Shown in pieces: positions 12,826 to 24,964 of a stretch of DNA of 64,000 bases. Every line of letters begins with the position of its first letter. The first letter of the stretch is position 1. Both the position numbers and the translations under genes were made by a program. This DNA is from Panorpa germanica. Its lineage: Eukaryota; Arthropoda; Insecta; Mecoptera; Panorpidae. The stretch covers positions 25,411,034-25,475,033 of the forward strand of contig OY783205.1 in NCBI GenBank assembly GCA_963678705.1. Direction: 5' to 3'. The notes below the pieces were generated by a model that saw only the letters and a list, made by a program, of their open reading frames with translations, ran no database searches and was not told where the DNA came from.

Positions 12826-13331
12826 TATTACATTAAATATTATATGAGTTTGCGTTTTTTGTTTAGAGGGTAATATTTACCTTTTATAATAATTAATATA
12901 GAATATACATATGGTCTCCGAGGTAATTTGTATAATTGGAGCCACACAAAACTAATTATTTGCTCTTTCAAGGCACTTGAATCTGGGAAGCCCTGGGCAA
13001 TTACGTCCTCTTAGTGTTGTAGCTAGAATCGACCCTGCCTCCCTTGCCTCCTCCATATCTCCAAGGATATACATATATGTTTATATCGATGTGGTTGAAA
13101 AATCATTAATGACCATGACCCACAGACAAATATGACCATTGCGTGTCGCTTAAAAACGTGTGACTTTCCTACAGGTTTCCTTTCCAATATATAATTCATA
13201 CGGAAGTGGTATATAAGGGTTGTCATGTCACATAAAATCAAAGTTTTTACACGGCTTCACGCAGGGTGACACTTTCCACAATTGCAAGAATTGTTTAAAT
13301 CTTATTTTAATAAATATTAGTTTGTCTAAAA

Positions 13332-15198
13332 ATGACACCAAAAGAATTGATTCTTTATGGATTGGAACTTAGCCCCCCTGTTCGCGGGGTTTTGTTAACA
13401 GCTAATGCTCTAGATATTCCAATCGAGTTGAAAGTTATGAATCTCATGACTGGAGATCACAAAACTCCAGAATTTACTAAAGTAAGTACAGAATATATAT
13501 CTTAAATCACTTCGGAAATCTTAGTGCCTTATTTTGTTATTTTTACTCATGCGTCTTCACTACAAACAATTTCTCAAAGATTCATACGAATGTAATATGA
13601 TTCTTGTACGATTTTAATACGATTCTTATACGATTCTAATACGAATTCATACGATTCTTGTCAAAATTGTTTGTAGAGATTAATTAGACTAATGTGATAT
13701 TCATTTCTTTATTAATAAATGTAAATGAAAGCATTGGCGTTAATATTAAAATTGACATTAATATATACGAGGTATATTTTTCAGATGAATCCACAACAAT
13801 GTCTGCCAACTCTAGATGACAACGGGTTTATTATGTGGGACAGGTAGATCAAAGGATAAAGTTAAATTTAGTTATTTACTTACTGAGATCTTTAAAGTTA
13901 CAAGTATTTAATCTATTTTTATTCTCATAATTTAGCCATGCCATAATTCAATACTTAGTAAATCAATATGGCTGTGAAGATGACCCGCTCTACCCAAAAG
14001 AACCCAAGAAACGTGCCATTGTTGATCAAAGATTACATTTTGATTCTGCAATTTTGGATTGCCGTTTAAGAACAATGGCAGTGAGTACAATAGAAAAGTA
14101 ATAGTTCGTTGCAGTAAATATTATTTTTTCATTTTTAATGTTTTTTCCATTATACTACATTCTTGTGCCTTAACTCATTTATTGACATGTCATTGTGGTT
14201 AATTCAATTTTGATCCTTATTAAATCTAAACATTCTCACTCGTTCCAAACGAAAAAAATAAAATATAAATTTATCCTTATAAAAATAAAAACAAAACTGC
14301 TGCCACTATTGCTTTGCTCCTCCTGCTAGTCTCCCTCCTGTTTCTACTCTGCCATTCCTTCTCTTTCTCCTTTCCTTTTCTCTATCTCCGCCATCCCTCT
14401 CTTCTCTTCACTGCCTCCTTTAATAACTGCACAATATTCTTTTCGCTTTTTACCTTTATCTCACATGAAAACTTAATGTGCTCCAATGTTTCTATCTCCG
14501 TTCCGCACACCCTGCACATCCTTTTTCTCGCTGTTTGTCCAGTATCTGTTTCCTTTCTCCTCGTTTGCCAATCTAAATCTGACAATCCTTCTCATGTTTT
14601 TTGTGTCCTTTTCTCTTAAGTATTGTGGTATCTCCCTCTCCCAAATCCTTTTATATCTTGTGTTGTAATTGCTCTTCTGAAGTTTGTTGCAGTAATGTTC
14701 GCAGTTTTTATAGCGACTTAGATTTTATATGTTGACTACATCGCTGTCTTTATCTGTTTTTTCAAATCAATCACATCCAGTATTTCCAAAGCATATTTGC
14801 ATATTTTAGCGTCCAATATTCTTCCACGACGCAACTGCTATCGACCAAGAAGCTCTTGCTAGGATCTATGAAGGATACGCTTTGATGGATGCCTTTCTGG
14901 AAGGAAATCAGTGGCTTAATGGTGAAGGCATGACAATTGCTGATTTGAGCTGTGTCTCCACTGTCAGCACTTTAGATGGTGTCATTTCTGTTCAAGAGGA
15001 AAGGTAAATTAACAAGATATGTATTTCTGCTGTAAAATTCATCAGTTTGTAATTCTCTGTTTCGTTTATTTAAGGTTTCCAAATTTATCAGCTTGGTTGG
15101 ATCGATGCAGGAATATTCCATATTACGAAAAAGTTAACCAGCCTGGTGTTGATGCTTTCAAACAAATTTTTCTTGATAAAAATATTGAGCTGTATTAA
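13332..15198 (+). CDS. Glutathione S-transferase, insect delta/epsilon type
   Basis: Exons 13332-13481, 13785-13843, 13936-14080, 14810-15003 and 15075-15198 join in frame to 223 aa, the usual length for cytosolic GSTs. The N-terminal thioredoxin-like domain has the catalytic Ser14 in LELSPPVRG, cis-Pro58 in CLPTLDDNG and the glutathione-contact pair Asp69-Ser70 (WDSHAI). The helical C-terminal domain includes RPIFFHDA, the conserved ITIADLS-type stretch ([16 protein letters not shown]) and [10 protein letters not shown]. The enzyme conjugates glutathione to electrophiles in the cytosol (detoxification, lipid-peroxide handling). SPPVR with DSHAI favours epsilon over delta; subclass not certain. 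The start follows a Kozak-like AAAA. Intron 3 holds an antisense LINE fragment. AATAAA at 15674 may end the transcript. Confidence 0.93.
14290..14690 (-). mobile_element. LINE ORF2 3' fragment, antisense in GST intron 3
   Basis: On the minus strand, 14585-14382 reads a C-terminal retrotransposon segment with the zinc-finger-like motif [18 protein letters not shown], typical of the end of non-LTR reverse transcriptase polyproteins. The surrounding pyrimidine-rich plus strand matches in character the segment at 25745-26009. It is truncated at both ends. The plus-strand frames here are shadows. Confidence 0.65.
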
Positions 15199-16660
15199 AT
15201 TTACAAGTATCTATAAAAATCAGCTAAAATAACCAAAGTTATACCTATTTCGTAAACGATTTTACCTAATATACAATATTTTGTAACCTTTTAGGCAATT
15301 TGAAAAGTAAAGCTACCCGTTTGCGCATTAGCATATCCATAAAACTTCTTAAAAACCTGTTTATTGATTACGAAATCCTAAGGAGTCCTTTTTAAAAGTG
15401 AAAGGCTTCTAGAATAGCTATAAAATAGGTTTTGTTTAGTAAAATATTAAATGAATATAAGGTATGATTTTATTATTTTTATAAAATACAAAATGTTACA
15501 ACACGACGATATTTAAATCTAGGTTTCTGAAAGTAAAACTTAATTCATAGTTGTACTCATAATTGTTGCTATTAATTAACACTTTCTAACCTTATAAAAT
15601 TAATATTTCACAAATTAGTGTTATCGTATGGTAATAGCATATATTGTTTGTAACACATATTTGTTTGTAAAATAATAAAAGCATAAACAAAAGTTAAAAT
15701 GAATTTGGTTTTAATATATCGACTTATTTACGGATAAGTAAGGATAGAATTTAAATTTAAGTTTTGTTAATTTAGAAATGGAATGCTAAATAAATGTATT
15801 CATATTCTTACTGCCATCTTTTATCAATTTTATTAAACATTAACGAATTAAATAACGATAACAATTTGTCTATGTAGTAAAGTTTATTACAAAGTAATTA
15901 CAATAGAAGTATACTAAAATTTAAAACAAACTTTCGAATGCAAATATTCAAAAAAAGTAAAAAATATTCACTCGTTGCTAAGAAATTAGATTTCACATTG
16001 AGTGACGTTAAAAGTAGTTAATTTTAACAATTGCCAGTAAATAATTCAAGCCTTTACTTATTATAATGGGTATAAAGATCAAAGACAAATTTGTATAAAA
16101 TTTTCGTCATTATTTGTGCATATATTAATTATATTAAAATTACTAAATTTGCAGTATTAATTAAATTAAATTAGGAAATAGTTTTAAAGATATAAATGTA
16201 CACTGTGAGAAATACGACGTGCAGCTCTTTTTAATCGAAATCTAGGTTAGGCTGCTGCGTACGAACCACGTATGCACCAAAATTGTATGACAGACTGCTG
16301 TGTAGCGTGAACTTCTCTATTTCGATTGCCGGCTCTCCCATGTCGTCGAAATATTGATCTGGCAGCAGCCTTTGTTTGTATAAGAACTTTTTTTGTTTTG
16401 ACATTTTCTAAAATGTTGACCCTAATAGGGTCAGTGTACAAACGATGTTAGTATTTTCCAATGTTAGTAAATGCACTTTTTTTGTTTTTATCGTTGTTTT
16501 ACAGTTTTCTTTATGGTTACAATAAATGTTTTATGTAATTTAATATTTAATTTTTTAGATTATATATATAGATTTTTAGATTTTTTATTAGTTAATTTAT
16601 TTACTAAAGTTTTTGAAGAAGGGGTGACACTTCAATGGTTGCGCACCGTAAGTTCTCTTT
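15199..16660. other. GST 3' flank and intergenic DNA
   Basis: AT-rich. Around 16200-16460 the base composition is more balanced, and a 64-aa minus-strand frame (16441-16247, basic, ending YAAA) exists, but nothing recognisable is encoded. Confidence 0.35.
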
Positions 16661-16864
16661 TTGACACTAATTATTATTAATTATTATTTTATAACTTTTG
16701 TATTTTCAACAATAAAAACTTATTTAGTGCCGAATAATCACCGTTCCGTTTATTATGACATGCCTGAATCCGTAAAATATTCCCAACTTTCAGGTGCACA
16801 AATAATTCAAGTTTTTGCAGCCCACGCCAAAGACACTACATTTTTTCGGAAGCTTATAGTCTAA
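16661..16864 (+). pseudogene. Unrecognised coding-like fragment
   Basis: The last 45 or so codons before the TAA (from about 16722: VPNNHRSVYYDMPESVKYSQ, then LSGAQIIQVFAAHAKDTTFF) have ordinary amino-acid composition, unlike the AT-rich noise around them. No start, splice partner or homologous family is recognised. It could be a relic exon or a transposase fragment. Confidence 0.25.
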
Positions 16865-18109
16865 GATAAAAAGTCTAAAACCGTTTTTCTTAATATTTGT
16901 TTTTTATAAAGTTATGAATTTTTTAACAATATTCCGGTTTTTCCGCGTTTTTTACTATTTGTGAATTTTTATTAACAACGGTTTTAAACTTTGGACTTTG
17001 GCAACTTCTGGACCATGTAGTAGACACTTCAAGAAGTAAACCAAAATTTTTTCAGATTTTTTGAAAGCTTAGAAAACTGGAAAAACTCAACTGTCCCCTT
17101 AAAAACCCAGCGTACACACCATGTTAATACACGGAGGGTTAATACAAATCCGATATCAAATATGTTTTAATGAATTCCAATAAGTACGACATATTACCAT
17201 CCACATAAATAGCCTATAGGTTAAACAATAATGAATTTATTCGGTCACGTTTTTCAAGTATAATATTAAATTAAAATGCTTGAACAGTTTGACGTATGGC
17301 AACACCTAAATAATTATAATAATAGTTTAAACAGGTGTTAAATGATTGCAACTTGGCTCGCGTCAAATCAACCGCCTATTAGTAACCTAAAACCTAATTT
17401 AACACTCTCACTTGAAATATAAATGGGAAGCAACTTCGAGTAGTTTTAATCCCGCGTGTCTTTCCAACGGTAGACGTTGTATCTAAACAATACAAACAAA
17501 ATAAAAATAAAAATACTAATACAGTTAACTTCCAATATTATAACTAAACTAAATATAATTTTTATATCATAAGTTAAAACCTAATTTCTTAGAATAGGTC
17601 GAGTTTACTATACTTTCTTTTAATCGAACAAAAAATGAACCAACATTAAGTTTTGAAATTTTTTCTGTAATATTTTTTCTATATTATTTCCGTAAATTTT
17701 TTAAATGATTTTAAATTTATTTAAACAACAAATTATTTGGTTTAAGGTTATTACCTCGAATGAAAGATTTTGTAATAACAAAATAATATTGTAACGAATT
17801 TGATAATAATCATGTAGGCAATATAAACAAATTATAGATAAAAACAAAATTAGAGAGAGTTTTATGAAAAGTTAAAGAGAGTGAAAGTAAATTGGTAGAT
17901 TTAATGTAATCCTGAATAATCTTAAATCTTGACTTTGCAATTATTTGAAACTGGAACACTGAAATAGGAAAATGAACAGTAAAAAGTTATAAGAAATGAT
18001 TGAGTAGGTGACGCCTTATCCATTACTAGTTGCCTATCTTTGTCGTTGCTGTTGAACAAGAGAAGTGCGAAAGAGATGCAAAATTAAACGTCACAACAGC
18101 AGAAACAAC
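16865..18109. other. AT-rich intergenic DNA
   Basis: No genes or element ends seen. Confidence 0.35.
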
Positions 18110-18775
18110 AATGGGCTAATGTCCTCATTTTTCAGTGGCCGATTTTTCAATTGTTTATTGAAATTAATGTTAATAAAAGTGTATTGGCGTGTCTATTTTA
18201 TTAAATATCTAAATCTTGAAGGAGATATAGCAATTGAAAATTTGAATTGTAGTTTTAGCGCTAGAAATGGTCGGCCATATTTGTATGACGTGAAATGCAT
18301 TTATATGTCAGTTATTTGTTGAGTAGGTCACTGCTGTGGTAATGTTTTATAGCCATTGGTAGTCGAAATAATCAAGTCAAGTCAAAGAATAATAAGTTTT
18401 TATTTTATTTAACCCTGTTACGGCAGACATATTATTGAAATTTTATTGTTCCTTGAAATAGTTGTAAATAATATTTGATATTTTGATATATAAATACATA
18501 TAGCAGAGATTTATGAGCTGTAAGGTTGGTAACCTGTAAACTTGTCAGAGTTCTGTCAAGAATATATCTCTTTTACGCTCTGTTGTATAAAAGAGAGTTG
18601 TGAGGTCACATGCATTTGGGATGTGTACAACGTTGAATCCCTTTAATAATTAAAGAAACAAAATGACTTTTTTAATTGTTAATATCTCCTAACATATAAG
18701 GAGTTATTAGAAAATAGTTGGACATTTGTGGTTCTAGTAACCAATAGAAATTAAGACATAGGACACAAGCCCATT
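18110..18775 (-). mobile_element. GGGCTTGTGTCC-ended element, copy C
   Basis: 666 bp, inverted relative to copy A, with intact ends (AATGGGCTAATGTCC and GGACACAAGCCCATT). It is slightly longer than other copies because of an insertion-like segment near 18540-18600 (CTCTGTTGTATAAAAGAGAG). The 85-aa frame at 18065-18322 is read from this element and also appears in degraded form at 27.7 kb; it reflects repeat sequence, not a gene. Confidence 0.8.
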
Positions 18776-20727
18776 ACATATCATACACACACACACTGGT
18801 ATGTGTCTCTGAGAGTATATAAAAGAAAACAGAAAATCATCCGATGTCATGATTCACAAACCTCAGTTTATTAAAATTACAAAAGATGTCTCTGGCATAG
18901 TTTTTTCGTAATTTTTAATAATATATAAAAGTAAATCGATTAAACTACGAGCTTATGCTTCTGTATCTATTTCTACGCATGACTTGCCTTCGTTCATTTG
19001 TCGCAATAACTTTGGTAGGCTCACGTAATAAAAACTTGCAATCCAAATACTCGGAATAGGGAAGTAGCTAATTAGATTTGGTTTAATTTAGCGATGGTGC
19101 GGTTGTGGTCGCTTGTTCCAGATGAGTTAATGACTTGGGCTCGGGCTCGGGCTCGGGCTCAAACCCAGTGCCGTATTGGTTCACTTAATGCACAATCTTA
19201 TAACACAAAGAAAACAATAACATAACGTTTTATTACGTGATATTATTTCATGTAGAACTTTGATTAGAGGGAGAGGGAAGGTCTACCAACTCAAGAGACA
19301 TATAACGGTCAATTACATTTGATACGGTTGAAATTTTCTCAATCGATAAGTAACTTATCGTTTTTTTAATTTGTATAATTAATGTATTTAATTAAATATA
19401 TAAAAAAAACATTATTGGTTAAAAAAAATTGAACAGTTTCCGGACGTACTCGAATTCCGGAAGTTGGTATCAACATAAATTCGTACGTAAGCTAAAAGAA
19501 ATTGTTTGTAGGATAATTTTTTGTCAATATTTTTTAATTTTTGTTTTATAAACTAGGTCAGTAACAGATTGAACCAAATCGGCAAAATTGGTTTAATGTG
19601 CCAATTCGCTGTGGCTCAGTCTGATATGAAACGAATGGGACTGTAAATAAAAAACAAACACACACAAACACAGAGGATGATCAACTGGAAAGAAACGAAA
19701 GAAATGAATTCGATTTTTGAAAGCCCGCGCGTTGTATCAAAACTTCAAGTCAATCGACCGACTACTTTTCGAATTTTGCGAGCACGCAGGCTGAATTTTT
19801 ATATAATAAAAAATATTTAAATAGAAATGGACGAACGTTAAATATCCTATTAAATGATATATAATATGTTTATATGCTACAATAGGTTTAAGAATATCGG
19901 CAAAAATTGTAAGCGATGTAGAATGTCGTCTGCTGTTTGGCACCTTTACTAATTTTCAGAGAAGTGCTCTATTTTACAGTGGTGTAACTCGGAATCTATC
20001 AGATAAACAAAGACAAAGGGTTGGTTGTATTCAAAATTAAATTAATTATAATTGAGCGGTATGCTTCACATACAAGAATGCATAACTGTCAAGACAGTAG
20101 GACGTTGACTTAGTATTTGAATTGGACCAACGTTAAATAAATAAACTAAAATATTCCTCATCTTTCCGGGTAAGAAAACAATATTTAATCGCCTTAAACA
20201 ATATTTTATCTTATTAGAATACACAAAGGAGCACATTCTCTTTAAGTGCATAGAAATAATAAAGATTAACCTTGTTTAGACCAAAGACTAAAGATGAAAG
20301 AAGAAAGTTACACGTACTGAAGATGATTACTCATTTTCTCATATCGCTTCTCGTTTGCTATTTTGTACTATGTTTTGAATTTCTAATTATTTCAAATCAT
20401 TTTATTTAATAAACAATTTATTTTATTTGTTTATAATATAATGAAGAATTAATGTGTTTTAAACAAAGTAACCTCACTAACGTTAAATACTCGTTAAGCC
20501 CTGAGGCATTAAGAGTTCGAAGTGCTAATTACCAATCTCGTTTCAAATTCATTTATTAGAATATTAAGAATTCATTATAAATCGTCTAAATATAGTTAAA
20601 GTTACCTGTTATGTAAACAATATTACCTTATATTCAACGATTTGTGACCTATTGTACGGTTTTTTTAAATAAATATACTTTTCTTCCCATTAACATAATT
20701 ATAAAACTTTTTAAGCGGGCCGTTTTA
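18776..20727. other. Intergenic DNA with small repeats
   Basis: It holds a four-unit GGGCTC hexamer run (about 19138-19161) and the dispersed repeat listed at 19609. No gene is recognised. Confidence 0.4.
19609..19806 (+). repeat. Interspersed repeat, copy 1 (partner at 31.2 kb)
   Basis: It shares with 31188-31342 the blocks GATGATCAACTGGAAAGAAA, TAGTTTTCGAATGTTGCGAG-like sequence and CGCAGGCTGAATTTTTATAT. The other copy has internal deletions. It is non-coding. Confidence 0.6.
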
Positions 20728-20967
20728 ATGGTCCAGTCATTTAAGCTTAAATTAGGTAAGAATCTCGGAATTCGAGATACCCAGCTGTAAGTCTGTAAAT
20801 ACTTGTATATTGACACCCTAAAGTTGTCTCAAAACCTACATATGGTAGGGTGTCTCTACTATATGTAGGTTTTGAGACAACTTTAGGGTGTCAATATACA
20901 AGTATTTACAGACTTACAGCTGGGTATCTCGAATTCCGAGGTGAACTTACTATAATGACTGGACCAT
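20728..20967. repeat. Perfect 80-bp inverted repeat inside a TIR element
   Basis: Arms 20764-20843 and 20861-20940 are exact reverse complements over 80 bp, with a 17-bp loop (20844-20860). An outer perfect 13-bp inverted pair, ATGGTCCAGTCAT (20728-20740) and ATGACTGGACCAT (20955-20967), brackets them, with asymmetric spacers of about 23 and 14 bp. This fits a foldback MITE. Transcribed, it would form a long hairpin RNA. There is no coding capacity. Confidence 0.9.
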
Positions 20968-22001
20968 AATTTTTATAAAGATTGAGAATCTTAAGGATTC
21001 ATTTTCCGTATGTAGATCAAAATGCAATAATCTCGTGATAATGTAAAATATTTTACATAATGTTTAAACATGCTTGAATATTTTCATTGATTATTTTTTA
21101 TGTTTGTTTGTTGAAGAACTAATTAGAGCAATGTAGTTTAGGTAAAAAAGTCAAATTGCTTAATTTTCATGTCTTTAAAACGTTTAAAAACGGTTAAAAC
21201 TTTTATTAGAATGTCACATGCATGTTTAAATTAATTGATTAATTAACTAAAGCGCCATTAATTGCAATAATAAAATAAAACATGAAAAATGATGAAATCT
21301 ACGTAAATATATACCAAAATTGCGAAATATTTAAGATGGATAAGAGGGGAAAACAAAGCAGATGTCTAATAAACCTACAATACAGAAGCTTCATATCATG
21401 ATAAAGTGTCGATGTCGCTTCCAATGTGAGAGCCACCTAAGTCTAATATCTTCTAAACTATACAGAACCGTACGATTATAATTTTAAGCAAGTCATATTG
21501 TACATAAATGTATTAATTGTTTGTTTTCATTTCGTTTTCGTTTTCGTTTTGGAAATAATCTCTCACGCAATCGTTAAATTAATTCAAATTTCATTAGGAA
21601 GGGGAATCAACCTGGTATTGTACTTACATTCAAATCAAAATTAATTGCTACAAATTAATAATATAATAATACATAAATTTCTACTTGACTGGGTAATGAA
21701 CGAAACCGAGTGATTTCTAGTGAATTGTGCTGTGGCAGGTACACTGGCCCGTTGCCCGTTTCGCTGGCTTTGCGGTCAATTCCGTTCTATTCAATTTAAT
21801 CTTGCGAACACAGATACAATTCTTTTTGTTCGTTTTGTAATAAAATTCCCTTTCTTTAAAGAAATTCTATTTAAAGAAAGCAAAAGCGTGAAATAAACTC
21901 AGTTCTAGATCAGTTTCTTAAAGATAAACAGTCCAAAAATGAAGTGTTGACCAATCAAAATATTTCGTGTTTGTTCATTAGTGTGTTAAAAACAATTAAA
22001 A
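20968..22001 (+). other. Upstream region of the acidic secreted protein gene
   Basis: AT-rich. Just before the start codon, AAACTCAGTTC near 21896-21906 could be an arthropod initiator (TCAGT), placing transcription start about 100 nt upstream of the ATG at 22002. No clear TATA box sits 30 nt upstream of it. A three-unit CGTTTT run is at about 21534-21550. Confidence 0.35.
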
Positions 22002-24785
22002 ATGTTTAAAGTTATTTTTATAATTACGTTTGCAGTTTTGTTGCAAAATGTTGTTTTAATTCGCGTTCCCAATTCTTGGGAGAATGAAGAACCTGCACCG
22101 GAAGCTGTTGAAAACGAGGAACCTGCACAGGAAGCAGTAGAAGAGGAAGTGGAAGACACCAACGAGAACTCTAAACGTGATTATTTGAACGAAGAAACTC
22201 CGCAAGACTTTCAAAATGCTTTTAATCCTGATGGTTTCATAGATTTTGAAAAAATAGTGTTCTTAAAACCTTCTCAAAATTTAAAGAAAGTTAAATATCC
22301 AATTCCAAATAATGAGGAAATTAAAATAAATCCAGAAGCGTTCTTTCCTTTAAAGAACACTATAAATAATTTCAAAGAAAGTCAGCTGAAACATTTTACG
22401 AATTCGAAAGAAGAATACCCGCAAACGACAACACCAAGACCGGAAGAAAAGAAGCCGGAAGAATACAAAATATATTTAAATGAAGAACAAAAGTTTGACA
22501 AACAAAATACTGATTTTAACAACGATTTTAGGAAGTTTGAAGCAGAAAATATTCATGATGACAGTTCCAGTGAAGATGTGAATGATGAAAATGAAAATGA
22601 GGAAGTAAAAAATGATAGCAATAGTGAAAATATATCGGAAGATCAAGAAGAAGATGACGAAGAAGAAGAATTTGTGCCAATAAAAATGCACGCGCAAGTA
22701 CGACATTCTGAAACCAACAGTTATCATCCCACGCATGAGTTTGAAGATCCGAGGGTGAAGGAAAAGTTGATTTTAGATAAAAGTCATGTTGTTTACTCGG
22801 AAGAAGGGTACGAAGATCTGGGATACGATCACGCAGGACATGAAAAGGAAGCTGCTCACGTTGAGGGCGATGCAGATTTATTAATTAAGAAAAAGCTACC
22901 AATAACTCTGCAAGATTCACCAAAATCTGAAGAGAAAAGAAGTGATAACATAAGACGAAAGAAAAGATCAAGTGATGATGAATTAGAAAAGGAAGTGGTA
23001 GATGATCTCGTTCTAACAGAATTTGATGTGTATCCAAAGCGAAAAGAAGACAGCGAAAATCTGGAAGTTAAATATCCTTACTACAAGTCAACTGAGAATG
23101 TTTTGTCCGCTAAAAGGTACGCAGAAAATTTAGAAAACATCCCATTAAAAACTTCAGATAACAGTTTCTACGATTCTCGACAAAAACGTTGCGCAGAAAT
23201 CGAATCTTCCATAGATCCTATACCAGACAGAATAAAAGACAGACTAAATAGAAGACCAAAACGTGAAACCGAACAAACTAAACGTCTTGATGGACTTGGC
23301 GATAAAATAGATTGCTTTAAAGAAAAATATTTTGGAGCAGAACCGTTGGACAGCCCAATCTTTATCGAAGAATTAATAGAGCAACCTCAAAATCCGTTTC
23401 TAAGACAACGAAAAAATAAAAATACTAAAAGAAATATTGGTAGTATAGAACGACCAAAGTATTTGCAATTGGAGTCGGTACTTAACCCTCAACTTGGTGT
23501 TTACTTTGATGTTATGGAGACAATAAAAGCAGATTTATTGAAAAGAAAGATGGAGGAGTTATCTAAATTTGGTTTCAAAGATAAAAGAGAATCACCGGCT
23601 AGAAAACCTAGATGGCAACGGAAGTTAGAGCTTGAAGCATTGAAGGATGTCGAAAATGAAACACCTGTTGAAGAAGAATCCACTGCAAATGAAGATGTAT
23701 CGGAAACACCTCAAGTAATGCATTACTTAGAACCGGAAGAGAATGAACGTTTGATGAACAATGATGAAGTAAAGGTATATTTAAATCATCAGCCTGAAAC
23801 TGAAGATGAAAATAAGGTAAAAATAAATGAAGATTCTGAAATAAATCATGAAGAAAAGTCTGGTAATCATAATTATGATCTTAACAATGTAAATCAAGAT
23901 ACAAATGAAGACAAGCCTTTACCTTTGTCACTTGAAAATGTTCATTATTTGTATAAAAATGATAAAGTTAATGAAAATGAAGATCAAGAAGAAGTTAAGC
24001 AAGATATACATAATAATAATCACTATATACTTAGCGAAGATAACAAAAATGACGACAACGACCATATAAAAGTTTACGAGTTGAATGTAGGCCAAGATAA
24101 AGTTGAAAGTACAAATGATTCCAATATCAAGAACAGAGATCAATACCCAACGAACGAAGAAAGCACAGAAACAAAAAGAAATAACGACGAGAAAGTTGTA
24201 ATCAAAAAAAGACCGGATAATATTGAGGATATAATTAAAATTGAGGAATATAAATCAAATGTAGAAGGAAACGTTGTTGATAATCGACGAAAGGAACCGC
24301 GATATCAGGATATTAAACCGTTTGAAATTAATTTTAATATCCCGATATTTGACATTAATAAATATTTACCGAAAATATATGAATTTGTTGTGACACCAAG
24401 GAATTACAGCAGTAGGTTTGATTCTTCGAAATACAGGCTACCGTTAGCTAAATACCTCACAACAAGAGTACCATATTCTGAGGCGGAAGATAGCAATAAC
24501 AATGCAACAACGAACCAGAAGAACCAGTTGATGAACCAAGAATATATAGAAAAACCGGAGGAATTGAAGATGAAACACACTGTTGAGATACCACAACATT
24601 TAGTAGGGGAAAATAATAATTTAGAAAAAAATGAAGATACGTATGAAAAAGAAGGTGAAACGAATGCAAATGAAGAAGAGGAGGAGGAAGAAAAGCAAAT
24701 TATAGATAGACGAATAGATAGCAATGTTGAGGAAGAAGATAAAAGTAAACAGGAAGATGATACGGAACAAATGGAAGACACTTAA
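22002..24785 (+). CDS. Secreted, highly acidic Glu/Asn-rich proprotein, unknown function
   Basis: Single uninterrupted exon, 927 aa. Residues 1-20 (MFKVIFIITFAVLLQNVVLI) form a signal peptide. A short internal repeat follows (ENEEPAPEAVENEEPAQEAV). The rest is mostly disordered and dominated by Glu, Asp, Asn and Lys, with acidic runs near 220-226 and close to the C terminus. Three furin-type sites are visible: RRKKR (318-322), RQKR (393-396) and RPKR (419-421 region), suggesting processing in the secretory pathway. Only two cysteines are seen (397 and 438), bracketing the last site, so they could join fragments by a disulphide. No known domain is recognised. The start is the first ATG, directly before the signal peptide. 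AATAAA at 24959 is a likely polyadenylation signal. It may be a cuticle, silk, gland or matrix protein, but this is a guess. Confidence 0.85.
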   Translation: MFKVIFIITFAVLLQNVVLIRVPNSWENEEPAPEAVENEEPAQEAVEEEVEDTNENSKRDYLNEETPQDFQNAFNPDGFIDFEKIVFLKPSQNLKKVKYPIPNNEEIKINPEAFFPLKNTINNFKESQLKHFTNSKEEYPQTTTPRPEEKKPEEYKIYLNEEQKFDKQNTDFNNDFRKFEAENIHDDSSSEDVNDENENEEVKNDSNSENISEDQEEDDEEEEFVPIKMHAQVRHSETNSYHPTHEFEDPRVKEKLILDKSHVVYSEEGYEDLGYDHAGHEKEAAHVEGDADLLIKKKLPITLQDSPKSEEKRSDNIRRKKRSSDDELEKEVVDDLVLTEFDVYPKRKEDSENLEVKYPYYKSTENVLSAKRYAENLENIPLKTSDNSFYDSRQKRCAEIESSIDPIPDRIKDRLNRRPKRETEQTKRLDGLGDKIDCFKEKYFGAEPLDSPIFIEELIEQPQNPFLRQRKNKNTKRNIGSIERPKYLQLESVLNPQLGVYFDVMETIKADLLKRKMEELSKFGFKDKRESPARKPRWQRKLELEALKDVENETPVEEESTANEDVSETPQVMHYLEPEENERLMNNDEVKVYLNHQPETEDENKVKINEDSEINHEEKSGNHNYDLNNVNQDTNEDKPLPLSLENVHYLYKNDKVNENEDQEEVKQDIHNNNHYILSEDNKNDDNDHIKVYELNVGQDKVESTNDSNIKNRDQYPTNEESTETKRNNDEKVVIKKRPDNIEDIIKIEEYKSNVEGNVVDNRRKEPRYQDIKPFEINFNIPIFDINKYLPKIYEFVVTPRNYSSRFDSSKYRLPLAKYLTTRVPYSEAEDSNNNATTNQKNQLMNQEYIEKPEELKMKHTVEIPQHLVGENNNLEKNEDTYEKEGETNANEEEEEEEKQIIDRRIDSNVEEEDKSKQEDDTEQMEDT

Positions 24786-24958
24786 GATATAAACCATTTA
24801 CATTAATAGTATTACTAGGATAAAGTTAATTAGATTTATTATCGTATAATTTTGTTAATTAATTTGTTGTTATTTATTATTACTAAGTTATGTCTTTATA
24901 AATTTGTTTATAGTTTTAATAATATTAATTAATGTATTTATGAATAATATATTTTTAA

Positions 24959-24964
24959 AATAAA
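24959..24964 (+). terminator. Polyadenylation signal
   Basis: AATAAA about 175 nt after the stop codon of the acidic protein gene, followed by TTTTCTG- and TTTTCTTTT-rich sequence. Confidence 0.5.

Noticed and set aside
14314..14619. 101-aa plus-strand frame in GST intron 3
   Set aside because: It is the antisense of a LINE fragment (CRVCG...EHI motif on the minus strand).
18065..18322. 85-aa plus-strand frame similar to another at 27652-27909
   Set aside because: Both are read from copies of the same GGGCTTGTGTCC-ended element; the similarity reflects the repeat, and other copies have stops.
24404..24781. 125-aa Ser-rich minus-strand frame
   Set aside because: It is the shadow of the Glu/Asp-rich coding strand of the acidic protein.
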